64,000 bases of DNA from Edaphochlamys debaryana (Eukaryota > Chlorophyta > Chlorophyceae > Chlamydomonadales), in NCBI GenBank assembly GCA_016858145.1, contig JAEHOE010000183.1:1-64000 (forward strand), read 5' to 3'. Below, piece by piece: positions 36,652-48,168 of the stretch (positions are counted from its first letter, which is position 1; every line of letters begins with the position of its first letter). A model generated the notes under the pieces. It searched no databases. It saw only the letters and a list, made by a program, of their open reading frames with translations, and was not told where the DNA came from. The position numbers and the translations under genes were made by a program.

Positions 36652-37585
36652 CGTGGCCGCGATCGGGCCCGCAGAGGGGCGCGCCCAGCAGCTAAAGCCA
36701 AGCCCGGAAGTGTGCTAGTAAGTCGAGGGCGGTGATTGCTGCCGCGCGGTCAACGTGCTCGCCGGCCGGCGCGAGTGCACCTCCGTCACTGAGTCTCAAG
36801 AGGCCCAAAGTGGCTTAAGCGGCGCAAATGTTTCACTACTTTATGCTGGTCTAGTATCAGTGCGTCTCTCGTGGACTACGCAGTGGTCAGCATGCAGATG
36901 CGACAGAGAAGCACAGCTTGAAGCAGCGTATGGAGGGATGTTGTATTGATTGAGCTCTTGTGCCGACTATAGCAAAGGCAGGGCGGGCAAGGGCTCCAGC
37001 GCGAGGGGCTTCGCGGTGCGGTACGGGTTCGTGCCGTCGGAAGCCTGCTGCGCGAAGGCCCCCGAACTCCCAGGGTTGCAACCCAACACACACCGCGGCG
37101 CCTATGGTCTACCAGCAGCGACAATTCATCACTAATCATCTGAACCACAGGGCACCACGGCCTTCATGCCCTTTCCTCAAGTCTCCGGGTCCCCGCCTGT
37201 CCACCTGTCCACACCCACCGCAGCTTAAGTTGGTCCCGCCTTCTTTCAGGCTTCAACGCGCCCCCGTAGCCATGCATCTCTCGCAGCGAGGCTTCCGGTC
37301 CTAGCACCCGGCGCACGCGCACATCAGCGCTTGAAGTACACAGCTAACCGAACATGCAGTGTGGATGCCAATAGGGAACACTAGTGTACAAGCAGTACGA
37401 TCCCGCGCGCAGTGCTCACCGGGTTCCCAGTTTTACGCCCCAGGCCTACCTAACATAATCCTCCATATGCACACGCGGTCAAGTCTTCTGGCCACTAACA
37501 TATTAGCAGTATGTGGTTGTGGTCCTCGGCCCAGGGCGGGTCCAGGTTGTCAGTTATGGGTCAGGCGCCCCAATGTCCCACCCGC
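36652..37585. other. Intergenic region upstream of cyclophilin
   Basis: Holds the presumed cyclophilin promoter and the 3' flank of paralog D. I see no gene, repeat or RNA in it. Confidence 0.4.
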
Positions 37586-39715
37586 TTAGGCGCGTGGTTC
37601 CGCGAGGTCCACATCCGAGATCCAGGCCCGCAATCGGTCCCACGTCTCCAGTAGGCACCGCACGCGGTCCAGCTCGTCCATAGGCCCGCCGCCACCTCCG
37701 CCAGCGCTGCTGCCGCTGGTCGGCCCCGCCTCGGCCCCAGCGCCGCCGCCCACATCGGCCTTGGCCTGCTCCTCAGTCGTCGCGCCCACGCCCCGCTCCT
37801 CGCCGTCCACGTCGCCGTCCCACAGCGCCTGCAGCTCCTGCGGAGGGGGTGGATGGGCGGGTCAAGGTGGGTCAAGAATGTCACAAGCTGCGCATGCCTC
37901 CATGTACCGTGAGCTACGGCCCGGCACGCGCAAGGTAACAAAGCCCCAAACCCCCTCAACTGCATTCGTCCACCCTCGGCTCCTCCCCTGCTCTATCCTC
38001 GGCCCCTGCTGTCTGAGCCGTATAGAAAGCGGCCTTGCCTTAACTCCCATACAAAGCCGGCCCTCCCAGGAGCCCTCAGACATTGCCAGAACACCGCCCA
38101 CCTGTTGGATGGCGGCTTCCAGGGGAAGGCTTGGGCACAGGACCTCGAGCATGACCACGCCGGCGGCTTCGGGTCCGCCGCCGGCCGCTTCCGCCAGCCG
38201 CCGCGCCGCCTCAGCCGCCGCCGCCGGAGACTTGTGCAAGCGGAGACCGAGCACCACAGCCCCCGCCGCGGGCAGCGCCCGACAGCTGACGGTCCGGAGG
38301 GGCGGGCTTACTCCCGGAGCCGAGATGAGGTGCCGAAGGATGGGTCGGAGTCCCGCGGGGACCGACAAGAGGCCTCGCATGAAGGGGCCGCGGAGGAGCA
38401 GGATGGAGTCGGGGGCGCCCGCCGATGAAGCCATCCGCTGCACGACGCTCTCCACCACAGTCCTCAGTTCCAGGACAGGGCGCCGCTTGTCAGCACCGGG
38501 CTTGGGCTCCGTCAACGAGACCGTCGCCAATAAGCCCCGGCCGGCGTCCCACTCAAGCGACCGGGGAACGCCGAGCTTTCGCATTAGCGAGATTGCGCCC
38601 CTGGGAGACCCTTTGGAAGACCCCTTCAAGGCCCCCAGCTCCACCTTAGCGCAGCGCGCCAGCAGTGCGGCGGCGGGGTCAGGGTCTGGCAGGGAGCCGC
38701 TTACGGTCAGGTGGGAGATGCTGAGCAGGCCCAGCCGCGGGCCCAGCGCGCGGCTTGGCAGGACCGCAGCGGCTAGCCGGGCCGCGACGTCCGCGTACTT
38801 GGGCGCCCACGGAGGGCCAGCATGGTCACTGTTGGCCCAGGACGTGCCAACATGGACCGAGTCGAGGAGGCTGTTGGAGAACGTGAACCTCAGCGACAGG
38901 CCCCGGGCCTCGACGGTGTTGACCTGCATGTGCGTCAATGACGGCGGCGCCGCGTTCAGCAGCTCCAGGATTTCCGCTGGTGTGAAGGGCTCGACAGCGT
39001 TCGCGGCGAAGACCAGCTCGCGGACTGCAGTCATGCCGGGCAGCGCCTCCGCCACATTGGCCGCCGGGGGGCGGTCCGAGCTGTCTACCGGGGTCAGCTC
39101 GAGCCGCGTCAGCTGCCCCGCCAGGCCGCCGGGAATGCAGGGCAGGTAGGTCCAGTTGGCTGTGAGGTCCGTGAGGCTGGGTAGCGAGGAGAGCGCCATT
39201 TGGGTCAAGCTGAACTCGAGGGGACTGTCGTCCTCCTCTGGCGCAGTTGCAGACAGCACCAGCTTGCACAGCCCGGGCAGGCGGCTGACGAGCGCCAGGA
39301 CGTGGCTCCCGGGCAGAGCAGTCTCACTCTCCTCGGTGCTGACGGCGAGCTCCGTGATACGCTGGCAGGCGTCGAGGGGCGCAGCGAGGAAGGGCACGGC
39401 CAGGGCACCGAGCTCCCCACCGTCGATCAGTAAGGTAAGTTTGGTGCAGCGTGGCCAGCGGCGCAGCCAGCGGCCGTCATGGCACAGCGTCACGAGGTCA
39501 CCGTACGAGACCGTGTATGTGTTCACTGTCAGTGCTGTCTGCTGGGAGTCGATCAGGTCACGCAGAGCGCGGCACGCGAGCCGGGCGTTGCGTAGGCTGG
39601 AGTTGCTCCCGAGCGCATCCACCAGGCCATCACGGGCATCGCTGGAGAGGACGTGCAGCACGTCCGCGAGAGAGCAGCTTTCCGAAGCGCTCTTCTGGAC
39701 AGGCTCGAGGTCCAT
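37586..39715 (-). CDS. Paralog D: intact F-box-like leucine-rich protein, subtype 1
   Basis: Exons 39715-38102 and 37837-37586, 621 residues. The N-terminus MDLEPVQKS leads into CSLADVLHVLSSDARDGL and LACRALRDLID (F-box-like, weak). Leucine-rich segments follow (LVSRLPGLCKLVL, LSSLPSLTDLT, LAGQLTRLELT, LGPRLGLLSIS), then LLRGPFMRGL and an Ala-rich helix (AAAAEAARRLAEAA). The intron is GTGGGC...CCGCAG, phase 0. The last exon encodes ELQALWDGDVDGEE, a Gly-rich linker and ELDRVRCLLETWDRL. A CAG-GTAGAG donor near 39847 and a GCGCAG acceptor near 39748 suggest a 5'-UTR intron, as in F and H. It belongs to the same array as E-H. Function unknown; a ubiquitin-ligase adaptor role is only an inference from the N-terminus. 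Confidence 0.78.
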
Positions 39716-40933
39716 GGGAGCACGGGAGCTCAAAGAAGGGGCCTGCGCGATGTCGGGGGAGCGTGCGGGAGCGATGGATGGTGTGGGATGTGGGCCGACG
39801 CACACACGACGGCCAGGCCGCAGCCGGAATTGGGGACTTTGGCTCTACCTGAGTGCGCTGTCTCAGTAGGAGAGGTCTCAATGTCTCCAGGCGTGGCGCG
39901 AGGAGCCCCCATGGCGCGATGGCGATGCAGACATGTGCCAACCTGAGCACGCATGCGCTATCATGACAGCAATCATAGAGTCTAGCTTGCTAACGCCTTC
40001 TGTAGGCCCCGCCCACTAGTGTGGCCCGTCGCGCCCTGTAGTTGAGGATTGAGAGACCCAGTATTTTAACCTGAAGCACGTGAATTACAGTGAGCATGCC
40101 GTTTGCAGTATGCGGAGGCCACCGGGTTCATACTAAGTTAGCTGAGATCGCGATCTCCCCGACTGCCGACGGCCTCCCCGCCCCGGCCACACTTCCACCC
40201 CCGTGCCCCCGCCTCCGTACCCTGCGAGTACAAAAGCCCCCGCCTCCAATCCCCTCTCTAAGCTCCACTGGTGTGCTCTCTCTTAAGCCCAGGGGAGACG
40301 CTCCACGCATCGTGCCGCAATCCCGCCCCAACCCCACAGCTCGTGTCGCGGTAGAGCCCCGGACCCCAAACACATGCTTTCGGCCGCCCGGCCACTGGGC
40401 GGCTTCCCTCATACGTGTCCATGCCACCGAGAACATACCCATCTGTAGGCCTTGCGGGCCTGTTTGGCCATGTTGTCCTGACAGTGAACATCTCCCTCAA
40501 TAGCGCCCAATACCCAAGCACCAGCCCTCAACCATTTGCGCGCTGCCACTAGGGCACACCCAATCCAGCACCCCATCCAATACCGGTAAGCTCCTTACCA
40601 GCTACCCCTTCATGCGTGCCCTAGCGTAATGCCAAAAAGTCAGTCAGCCCCAGCAGCCCCAACCCCATTATTGGGATGAGCCGCCGCCGTTAGGCGGCGT
40701 GGGTTCAGTCCGTGCGCTGTGGGGCGTAGTGCTTGATTGCGCGGCCCCAGTGCTGCCCGGCCTCGCGGGGTTTGGGGCTCAGCCCTTTTCCCTGTCCTGA
40801 GGAGGGACAGACACCCTTGTTCGCCAGCGTTATTTCAGACCCACTACCCGCAACTAGTAGCAAGCATCCGTCGTGCAGCTGATGTGTTGTTTCGCCCGGC
40901 ACCTAGAAGGCGGTACCAAGGGCGGATTCAAGT
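39716..40933. other. Intergenic region between paralogs D and E
   Basis: Contains the presumed promoter of D and the small inverted-end repeat at 40673-40785. The C-rich stretch 40160-40620 shows no gene. Confidence 0.4.
40673..40785. repeat. Second, shorter copy of the small inverted-end repeat
   Basis: Reverse orientation relative to 20629-20876. One end reads GGGATGAGCCGCCGCCGTTAGG, whose first 10 bases are the degenerate inverted end; the other reads GGGGCTCAGCCCTTTTCC. It lacks the central part of the longer copy. Confidence 0.4.
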
Positions 40934-42950
40934 CTACAGCGGCTTCTCCAGCCGCTCTTCCGTGATGACCATCCTCAGCCCGTGACACGTCTCCAGAAGG
41001 CTCCGCACACGCTCCAGCTCGCTCGCAGCGCTGCCGCCTCCACCCCTGCCGCTGGCCGCTCCCGCCTCGGCCCCAGCGCTGACGGCCGCGCCCTCGCCCT
41101 CGCCCTGCTCCTCGCCGTCCCACAGCGGCTGCAGGACCTGCGCAGGGGATGAGGGCGGAGCGTAAAGCGTGAGAGACCTGCGGCTGGAGACAAGTCAGAA
41201 CTCAGCGGCGCCCAAGGTGTGTTCATGCCCCCCGGTGCAGAGCCAAGCAGCCACCCGTGCCGCGCCCCATCGGCTGCTGTGGCGGCGGCGGCCTGCACCC
41301 TTTGTAACCCACAGACTCCCGACCTCCCCAACCCCACAACCGCACCCGATTAAGCCCTGCGCTGAGGTGCAGGCGGGTGCACATGGCCCCTAGCACGGCC
41401 CCGCTGCCGCCGCCCCCGCCGGCCGCTGCCGCCAGCCGCCCTGCCGCTGCCACCACCGCCTCGGCCGCCTCGGCGGAGCTGCCGGTGAGGACGACCGCCC
41501 CGGCTGAGAGCACGGAATAATACCGCATGATGTAGTGGTCGCTGTTGCACGCCGCTGCGACGCTGAGGCTCTGGATGGTGGCTTTAAGCGCCGCCGGTAC
41601 CACCACCAGGCCTTGCAGGAGGGGGCCCCAGAGGAGCACGGTCGAGGCGCGCCCGGGCTCGGCTGGGGAGGCAGCCATGCGCGCCACCGCCCGCTCCACC
41701 ACCGCCGCCGTCGTGAGCGTGAAGGCCCTGGTCAAGAGCCCGGGCTTGGGCGGGGTGAGCTGCACCTCGGCCCACACGTTGTTGGCAACGTGCCACTTAA
41801 CGGTCTCGGGCACGCCGAACTTGCGCACCAGCAGCATGCCGGATGCTGCGGTTGCGTGGCCGCCTCCGGTCAGCTTGCCGAGCGAAACCTTGGCGCAGCG
41901 CGCCCGGAGCTCGGCGGCCGGGTCCTGATCTGGGTCGGGCAGGGCCTGCTCAGCGCCGAGGTCGATGATCTTGAGCAGGCCCAGCCGCGGGCCCAGGGCG
42001 CGGCTCGGCAGGACCGCGGCGGCGAGCACGGCTGCGACCTGTGCGTACAACATGGGCCATGGCCCGTTGGCGTGGATGGTGTCGAGGCGGCCGTTGGCGA
42101 AGGTGGCGCTGAACGAGAAGGGTTCCGAGGCTTCCGCGGAGGGCCTGATTGGGCCCAAGGTCATGCTGTTGAGCGACGGCGGGGCCGAGTCCAGGAACTC
42201 CAGGACTTCCGCCGGCGAGAAGGCCCCGGCGCCTTCGCTGTCGAGCGACAGCTCCTGGAGTGCCGTCAGCCCGGGCAGCGCCGCCACCACCTCGGCCACC
42301 GGGGGGCGGTCGGAGCTGTCTACCGAGGTCAGCTCGAGCCGCGTCAGCTGCCCCGCCAGGCTGCTGGGAATGCACGGCAGGTAGGTCCAGTCAGCCGTGA
42401 GGTTCGTCAAGCGGGGAAGCATGGAGAGCGCCAGAGTCATCAGGCGGAACCCGAGGGGATCGTCCTGCACGTCTGGAGCGATCGCGGACAGCACCAGCGT
42501 GCTCAGTCCGGGCAGGCGGCTGAGGAGCGCCAGGAGATCTTTCCCAGGCAGACCGTAACCACTCTCGGACGTGCTGACGGTGAGCGCCGTGATACGCTGG
42601 CAGGCCTCCGGGGGCGCGGCGAGGAAGGGCACGGTTAGCGCATCTCTGGAGTGAATGTCTACGGTGAGGTCGACTTGGGTGCACCGCGGCCAGCGGCGCA
42701 GCCAGCGGCCCTCCTGGCACAGCGCCAGGAGGTCACCGTATGATACCCAGCCGGTGCAGATGGTCAGTTTTGTCTGCTGGAAGTCAATCAGGTCCCGCAG
42801 CACTTGGCATGAGAGCCGAGCGTCTTGTAGGCTCGAGTGGCTCTTGAGCGCAGCCACCAGGACCTCCCGAGCAGCGCTGGGGAGGATGTGCAGCACGTCA
42901 CCGAAGGAGCAGCCGCTGCGGGCGCTTTGCTGAAGTGGTCCGACGTCCAT
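40934..42950 (-). CDS. Paralog E: intact F-box-like leucine-rich protein, subtype 2
   Basis: Exons 42950-41346 and 41137-40934, 602 residues, phase 0. The N-terminus is MDVGPLQQS, CSFGDVLHILPSAAREVL, LSCQVLRDLID. Then come leucine-rich segments (LLSRLPGLSTLVL, LSMLPRLTNLT, LAGQLTRLELTS), the subtype-2 signatures FANGRLDTI and KLTGGGHA, and WAEVQLTPPKPG. The last exon is VLQPLWDGEEQGEGEG, a Gly/Ala linker, ELERVRSLLETCHGLRMVI and a TAG at 40936-40934. The donor reads CGG-GTGCGG, weaker than in other copies but at the homologous place. About 300 bases of upstream sequence are shared with paralog G, including an E2F-like site near -210. Function unknown. Confidence 0.75.
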
Positions 42951-44029
42951 GGGCGCAGGGAGGGTTGAGAGGAGGGTGGAGATGGCGACCTGCGGGAGGG
43001 CGGTGGGCCGTGCGGGGCGATGAGGATGGTGTGGACCGAAGTCAACGGAGTCGGGACCAACGACTAATCCCCTATTAGCCTTTGTCTAAGATGCACTAGG
43101 GCGTTGCTGCTGGCCCGCGAGCCTCGCGCCAACGCCTCCCCGACTAATGCCCGAGAAATGGCGGGAAAGCGCCGTTATGCCTGACAAGGCGATGCACGCC
43201 ATCCCTGAGCTTTGCAGCGCAATATCTCACCTTAGGACGTTAGTATAGCGCCCCTTCTCAAGGATTTGGTGGAGCGGGAGTGGTTGCGACCGGATCGGGG
43301 CACAGCTGCTGGCGTGTTGGCTGCTCGTGTACAGGATATATGTGTATGTCTAGGATAGGGGCGCGCCTCCCGACCAACCAACGGACCGAGACCCTCCGCG
43401 TGCCCAATCACAAACGCGTCCGGCCGCTCCGGCGTCCCGACCTCGCCGCCCCACGCCCGCACGCGACGCCCAGCTGTGGCCTGTCTACTCCACTGCACCC
43501 TTTCAGCCCAGCTTGAACAACACAACCTTGCAAAGAACTCGTCCGCTCTCCATTGCGGCCCTCTTGAAGCTGCCCCTGACCCAGAACACAGACATCCTCA
43601 CGGGCTCAGTCTCATATCCACAGGCGCAGCTGCTCGCCAGCCCCTCGACTCGCCCCATTAGTGCCCCCTGGCTGCCTTCCCTCCCCACCCTCCCACCTCT
43701 CCCACCGTCCGCTCCTGTGACCAGCTACGGGTGAGCCTGTCTTGCCTGCTCGCCCCGCCCAGCCGCTCCTGCATACCCCAACGTCTGCCCACCAAGCTAC
43801 CCGTAAACCTGGCTTCCACTCATGCGTACGCAGTGGACTCCCATAGCGTGCAGCGAAGTGCCGCGACGGCGGGATGCAAGGACCTTCTACGCGCGTTGCT
43901 AGAATCGGTGCAACTGGTTGCAGGCGCTCAGCTCGGGCGCTCCGTGTCCCTGTGTTTCTGCACCTGAAGCAACATCGACCACGGCATACCCGGGGCCGGG
44001 CGGGCCAGCGGGCCGGTCTAACCACAAAG
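42951..44029. other. Intergenic region between paralogs E and F
   Basis: 42951-43250 is homologous to the upstream region of paralog G (50241-50540). 43320-43520 resembles 50650-50840, so the duplication unit is larger than the gene. No other gene seen. Confidence 0.5.
43160..43168. promoter_or_regulatory. E2F-like motif upstream of paralog E
   Basis: GGCGGGAAA (TTTCCCGCC on the gene strand) lies about 210 bases before the start codon and is kept in paralog G. It fits the E2F consensus TTTSSCGC. Binding is untested. Confidence 0.25.
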
Positions 44030-46231
44030 TCAGGCCCCGACATCCACATCCAGTACCCAGCCCACCAGCCGGTCCCACGTCTCCAGTAGCCACTGCACGC
44101 GGCCCAGCTCGGACATGGGCCCGCTGCCGCCTCCGCCACCGCTGCTGCTGCCTCCGCCACCGCTGCTGCCCCCTCCGCCACCGCTGCTGCTGCCTCCGCC
44201 ACCGCTGCTGCCGCCTCCGCCACCGCTGCTGCCGCCTCCGCCACCGCTGCTGCCGCCTCCGCCACCGCTGCTGCCGCCTCCGCCACCGCTGCTGCCGCCT
44301 TCGCCACCGCTGGCCGCTCCCGCCTCGGCCCCAGCGCCTCCGCCCACATCGGCCTTCTCCTTCGCCTCAGTCGTCGCGCCCACGCCCCCCTCCTCGCCGT
44401 CCACGTCGCCGTCCCACAGCGCCTGCAGCTCCTGCGGATGGGGTGGATGGGCGGGTCAAGGTGGGTCAAGAATGCCAGCAGCTCCAACGGCCTTCATGTA
44501 CGGGCCGGTACCCCTCGCCCCCTGCTGTCAGAGCCATACACAAAGCGGCCTTGCCATACAAAGCCGGCCCTCCCAGTAGCCTTCAGGCCTTGCCACTGCA
44601 CCGCCCACCTGTTGGATGGCGGCTTCCAGGGGAAGGCTCGGGCACAGGACCTCGAGCAGTACCAAGCCAGCGGACTCGGGCCCCCCGCTGGCCGCCTCCG
44701 CCAGCCGCCGCGCATCTGCCGCCGCCGCCGCCGCCACCTCAGGCGCGTGGTAACTGAGCACCGCGGCCCCGGCCGACGGCAGCGCCCGCCGGCTGCAGAG
44801 CATGCCCGGAAAGGGTGACAGCCTCGCCTTGTCGCGGCCGAGGCTTTGCAGGATGGCTGCGAGACACGCGGGAACCGCGGAGAGGCCTCGGATGAAGGGG
44901 CCCCGGAGCAGCAGGATGGAGCCAGGAGCGCCCGCCGATGAAGCCATGCGCTGCACGACCCTCCTCACGGCCGCCCCCATGTGCAACACCGTGCACCCCG
45001 CAGCTGAGCCCTGTTTCGGCTGCGTGAGCGTGACTGTCGCCCGCAAGCCCCGGCCGGCGTCCCAATCGAGAGACCGGGGGAGGCCGAGCTTGCGAATCAG
45101 CGGCATCGCCTGCAGCGTCCGGTCGCCCCCCCTCAAGGCCCCGGCCTCCACTCTGGCGCAGCGCGCCAGCAGCGCGCCGGCGGGGTCGGGGTCTGGCAGC
45201 TGACTGTCAGTGACCAGTAGTTGGGAGAAGCTGAGCAGGCTCAGCCGTGGGCCCAGCACGCGACTGGGCAGAACCGCAGCGGCAAGCAGCGCAGCGACGC
45301 TTGCGTAGGTCCGTGGCCACGCCCCCGTGTCACGTTCGGGTCCGTCGGGTGAGGTGCTGACGTGGACCGAGTCGAGGACGCTGTTGTTGAAGGTGCAGCG
45401 GAGCGACACGCCCTCGGCCTCAACTGTGTCAAACTGCACGCGCGCTACCGACGGCGGAGCCGCGTTCAGCAGCTCCAGGATTTCTGCCGGCCCTAGGGGG
45501 ATCGCAGCGTCTGCGGAGAGGACCAGCTCACGAAGAGACGTCATTCCGGGTAGAGCCGCAGCCACCTCGGCCGCTGGGAGCCGGTAGGGCGAACCGGGAC
45601 TCGTCGCGGTCAGCTCGAGCCTCGTCAGCTGCCCCGCCAGGCCGCTGGGAATGCATGTCAGGTAGCCCCAGTCCGCCGTGAGGTCCGTCAGGCGGGGCAA
45701 CATGGAGAGGCCCAGCTCCGTCAGGTGAAAATCGAGGGGAGTGTCGTCCTCGTCTGGCGCTGTTGCGGATAGCACCAGCGTGCACAGCCCGGGTAGGCGG
45801 CTGACGAGTGCGAGGAAGTCATTGCCGGGCAGAGCAATACCGGTCTCGGTGGTGTTGACCGTGAGCTCCGTGATCCGCTGGCAGGCCTCCAAGGGTGCGG
45901 CGAGGAAGGGCACGGCCAGGGCACCCATATCCTCGTCGTCAACGACGATGGCGACCTTGGTGCAACGGGGCCAGCGGCGCAGCCAGCGGCCCTCTCGGCT
46001 TAGCGCCACGAGGTCAGCGTACGGCATAGAGAACGTGTCCATCTTCACTGCTGTCTGCTGGAAGTCGATCAGGTCACGCAGAGCGCGGCACGCGAGCCGG
46101 GCGTTGCGTAGGCTGGAGCCGCTCCTTAGCGCAGCCACCAGGCTATCACGGGCATCGCTGGAGAGGACGTGCAGAGCGTCCGCCAGACAGCAGCCATCCG
46201 TGACACTCTGCTGGGCAGGTTCGAGGTCCAT
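44030..46231 (-). CDS. Paralog F: intact, subtype 1, with a Gly-Ser linker repeat
   Basis: Exons 46231-44609 and 44431-44030, 674 residues, phase 0. The N-terminus is MDLEPAQQS, CCLADALHVLSSDARDSL, LACRALRDLID. Leucine-rich segments follow (LVSRLPGLCTLVL, LSMLPRLTDLT, LAGQLTRLELT), then LLRGPFIRGLS and an Ala-rich helix. The last exon begins ELQALWDGDVDGEE and ends with ELGRVQWLLETWDRLVGW and DVDVGA. Between them is an expanded glycine-serine tract of about eight copies of a 21-bp unit, each giving GGGGGSS or a variant; paralogs D, E and G have only a short Gly-rich linker there. A GTAGGAAG donor upstream near 46365 and a GCGCAG acceptor near 46272 suggest a 5'-UTR intron. Function unknown. 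Confidence 0.78.
44118..44310 (-). repeat. 21-bp coding minisatellite in paralog F
   Basis: About eight to nine tandem units of a 21-base sequence, plus strand GCTGCTGCCGCCTCCGCCAC and one more C, with single-base variants. It encodes a flexible Gly-Ser linker in frame. Confidence 0.85.
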
Positions 46232-48168
46232 GGTTGCGGTGGGGCGCGGAGGCTAGGTACACGGGCCTGCGCGAGGTCGGGGGAGCGTGCCGGCCAGGTC
46301 CGTCAAGGATGGTGCCGGATGTAAGCCACGGCCCCCACGCTTCACGCGGGCGAGGATCTGGTCCTCTTCCTACCTGAACCGGTGCTGCTGTCTCGCTGGT
46401 CTCCAGGCGCGCCGTGAAGCCGAGAAAGCGGGATGCAAGGATCTGCTTGGGCGCGAGCGCATAGCCGCTATGGTAGCTAGCAGGGCAGCCGGCCTACAAT
46501 GATCCACGCAGAGCACGGCCCGTTACCGTGGCTTGTCGCGGGTGGGGTGGCAACCGTGTGGCGCATGTCGCTTTGCGTGCTTGGTTGCTTTGCGTCTCTG
46601 CGTGCCTCGAGCCCTGCACCTGAACCAGGACAAGTGTAATGTCTAGTGTGAAGCAGCGATTACAGTGGCGAGGGATCGCAACCCACTCGCAATGGCCTGA
46701 TTGTGCCAGACCGCACACTGCATGCCCCGATATCGTTCGGGAGCTGCCGATGGATAGCCAGGAATGCCAGAGTGTCAGAGTCGCAGGACAGGCCGAACAC
46801 CAACAACGCCAGGGCACAGCGTGCCAAAACACAACGCACTAGAGCGGCCCGCGATACACCACCTCGCCCTCCGCGGAAGCCGCCAGAAAAGGATGCACAA
46901 CAGACACACGGTCCCACTGGGGGGGAGGAAGCTGCAGGGCAGCTCTAGTGTGTACAAGTTCGAAGAGCTCGCAGCGCGGCAGACACCGCCTTCCGCAATC
47001 TCGTGCCGGCCTCGCGTGCCTCCACCGCCCGTCCCCTCCTCCCCCCTCCAGTCGAGGCTCGCGCCACAACCGTGCCTTCACCTCCCGCCTCCAGTCGAGG
47101 CTCGAAACCCATACCGAAAGCACCCGCCGCATAAACCTACTCATCTCTCTCCTCTCTGGTGCCACTCCTAGCCATCGCATGCTCCGCCTCAGGCCCAGGG
47201 GTGAACGGGGAAGACGCTCCCCTGCTCATGCCCAGCGCTGCACGCCACTGCACGCAGAAGTACCGTATTGCAGGCCGTCGCACCTAGTGTCTCCCCGCAC
47301 GAAAACGCTGTGGCCCTCGGAGTGTGCTGTATGTATTCCAAAGGCTGCGGTATTCACAAAGTGCATGCCGCACAGTGCCATTTTGCCGGCAGTGGGGCCA
47401 GCTCCGTGCCCCCACAGCCCCTATCGGCCCCAGCACCTTGGGAGCACCCCCCTGCACCCACCGCCCCGTCAGAGGCGCCAAAGCGCATCTATTTTCTGCA
47501 GTCAGCGAGCAACGCCACTGAGCTCAGGGATGCGGTCGCGGACGCAACACTACCCCACCGCACTACCCACTCTACCCATCGCCCAGGGGCACGAACTGGA
47601 GGCCCATGGCCAGTCAAGGCCCCTCGCCGCAAGGTTATGCGGTTGTACGCAGCACGCGCCAAAACAGTGAATGTATCGTATGCAATAAAAGGCAGTGTGT
47701 TATATACATTGGCTGATGCACGCATCAGCCCCCATCCGTCACATCTCCCCTTGCCACACCCGCCCTCTCCTCCCGTACAGAGCCCGAGGCTCGGCACCCC
47801 ACGCGGTCATGGACACACCCCACCTTTCACTTCAATGGAGCCTGGACTGCAGCGCGTTCGAGGGCCCAGGCCCGAGATCCATGCCTCCGTCGGTGTCCCT
47901 TTACGGCCGCACGCCCGTGCGCTAGCTGTACGCCCCGTACATACCTAAGCCCTGCCTCCAGAACCAACCCAAATCCTCACAGTCGCCCCTTCGAGCCAAT
48001 GCATGTCAGCAGACAAACGAGAAACAAGCAACCAGTTACGGATTCATAAACGAGCAGTCACCGGCACGGTCAACACCATACACCTCTCGAAACATAATCT
48101 TGGTCAACAGTTACCGCCTCACGTCACGTCGGCTTGTGACCCCGTATCTCCCATGCCGCCGGTCCACA
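46232..48168. other. Intergenic region between paralogs F and G
   Basis: The first 150 bases hold the conserved upstream elements of subtype 1 (GGGCCTGCGCGAGGTCGG). The remaining 1.8 kb has compositional ORFs only and no recognised gene, repeat or RNA. Confidence 0.4.

Noticed and set aside
43612..44487. Minus-strand ORF of 291 residues with repeated AVAEAAAA
   Set aside because: It is the shifted frame of the Gly-Ser repeat in paralog F; the Gly-Ser frame is continuous with conserved motifs on both sides.
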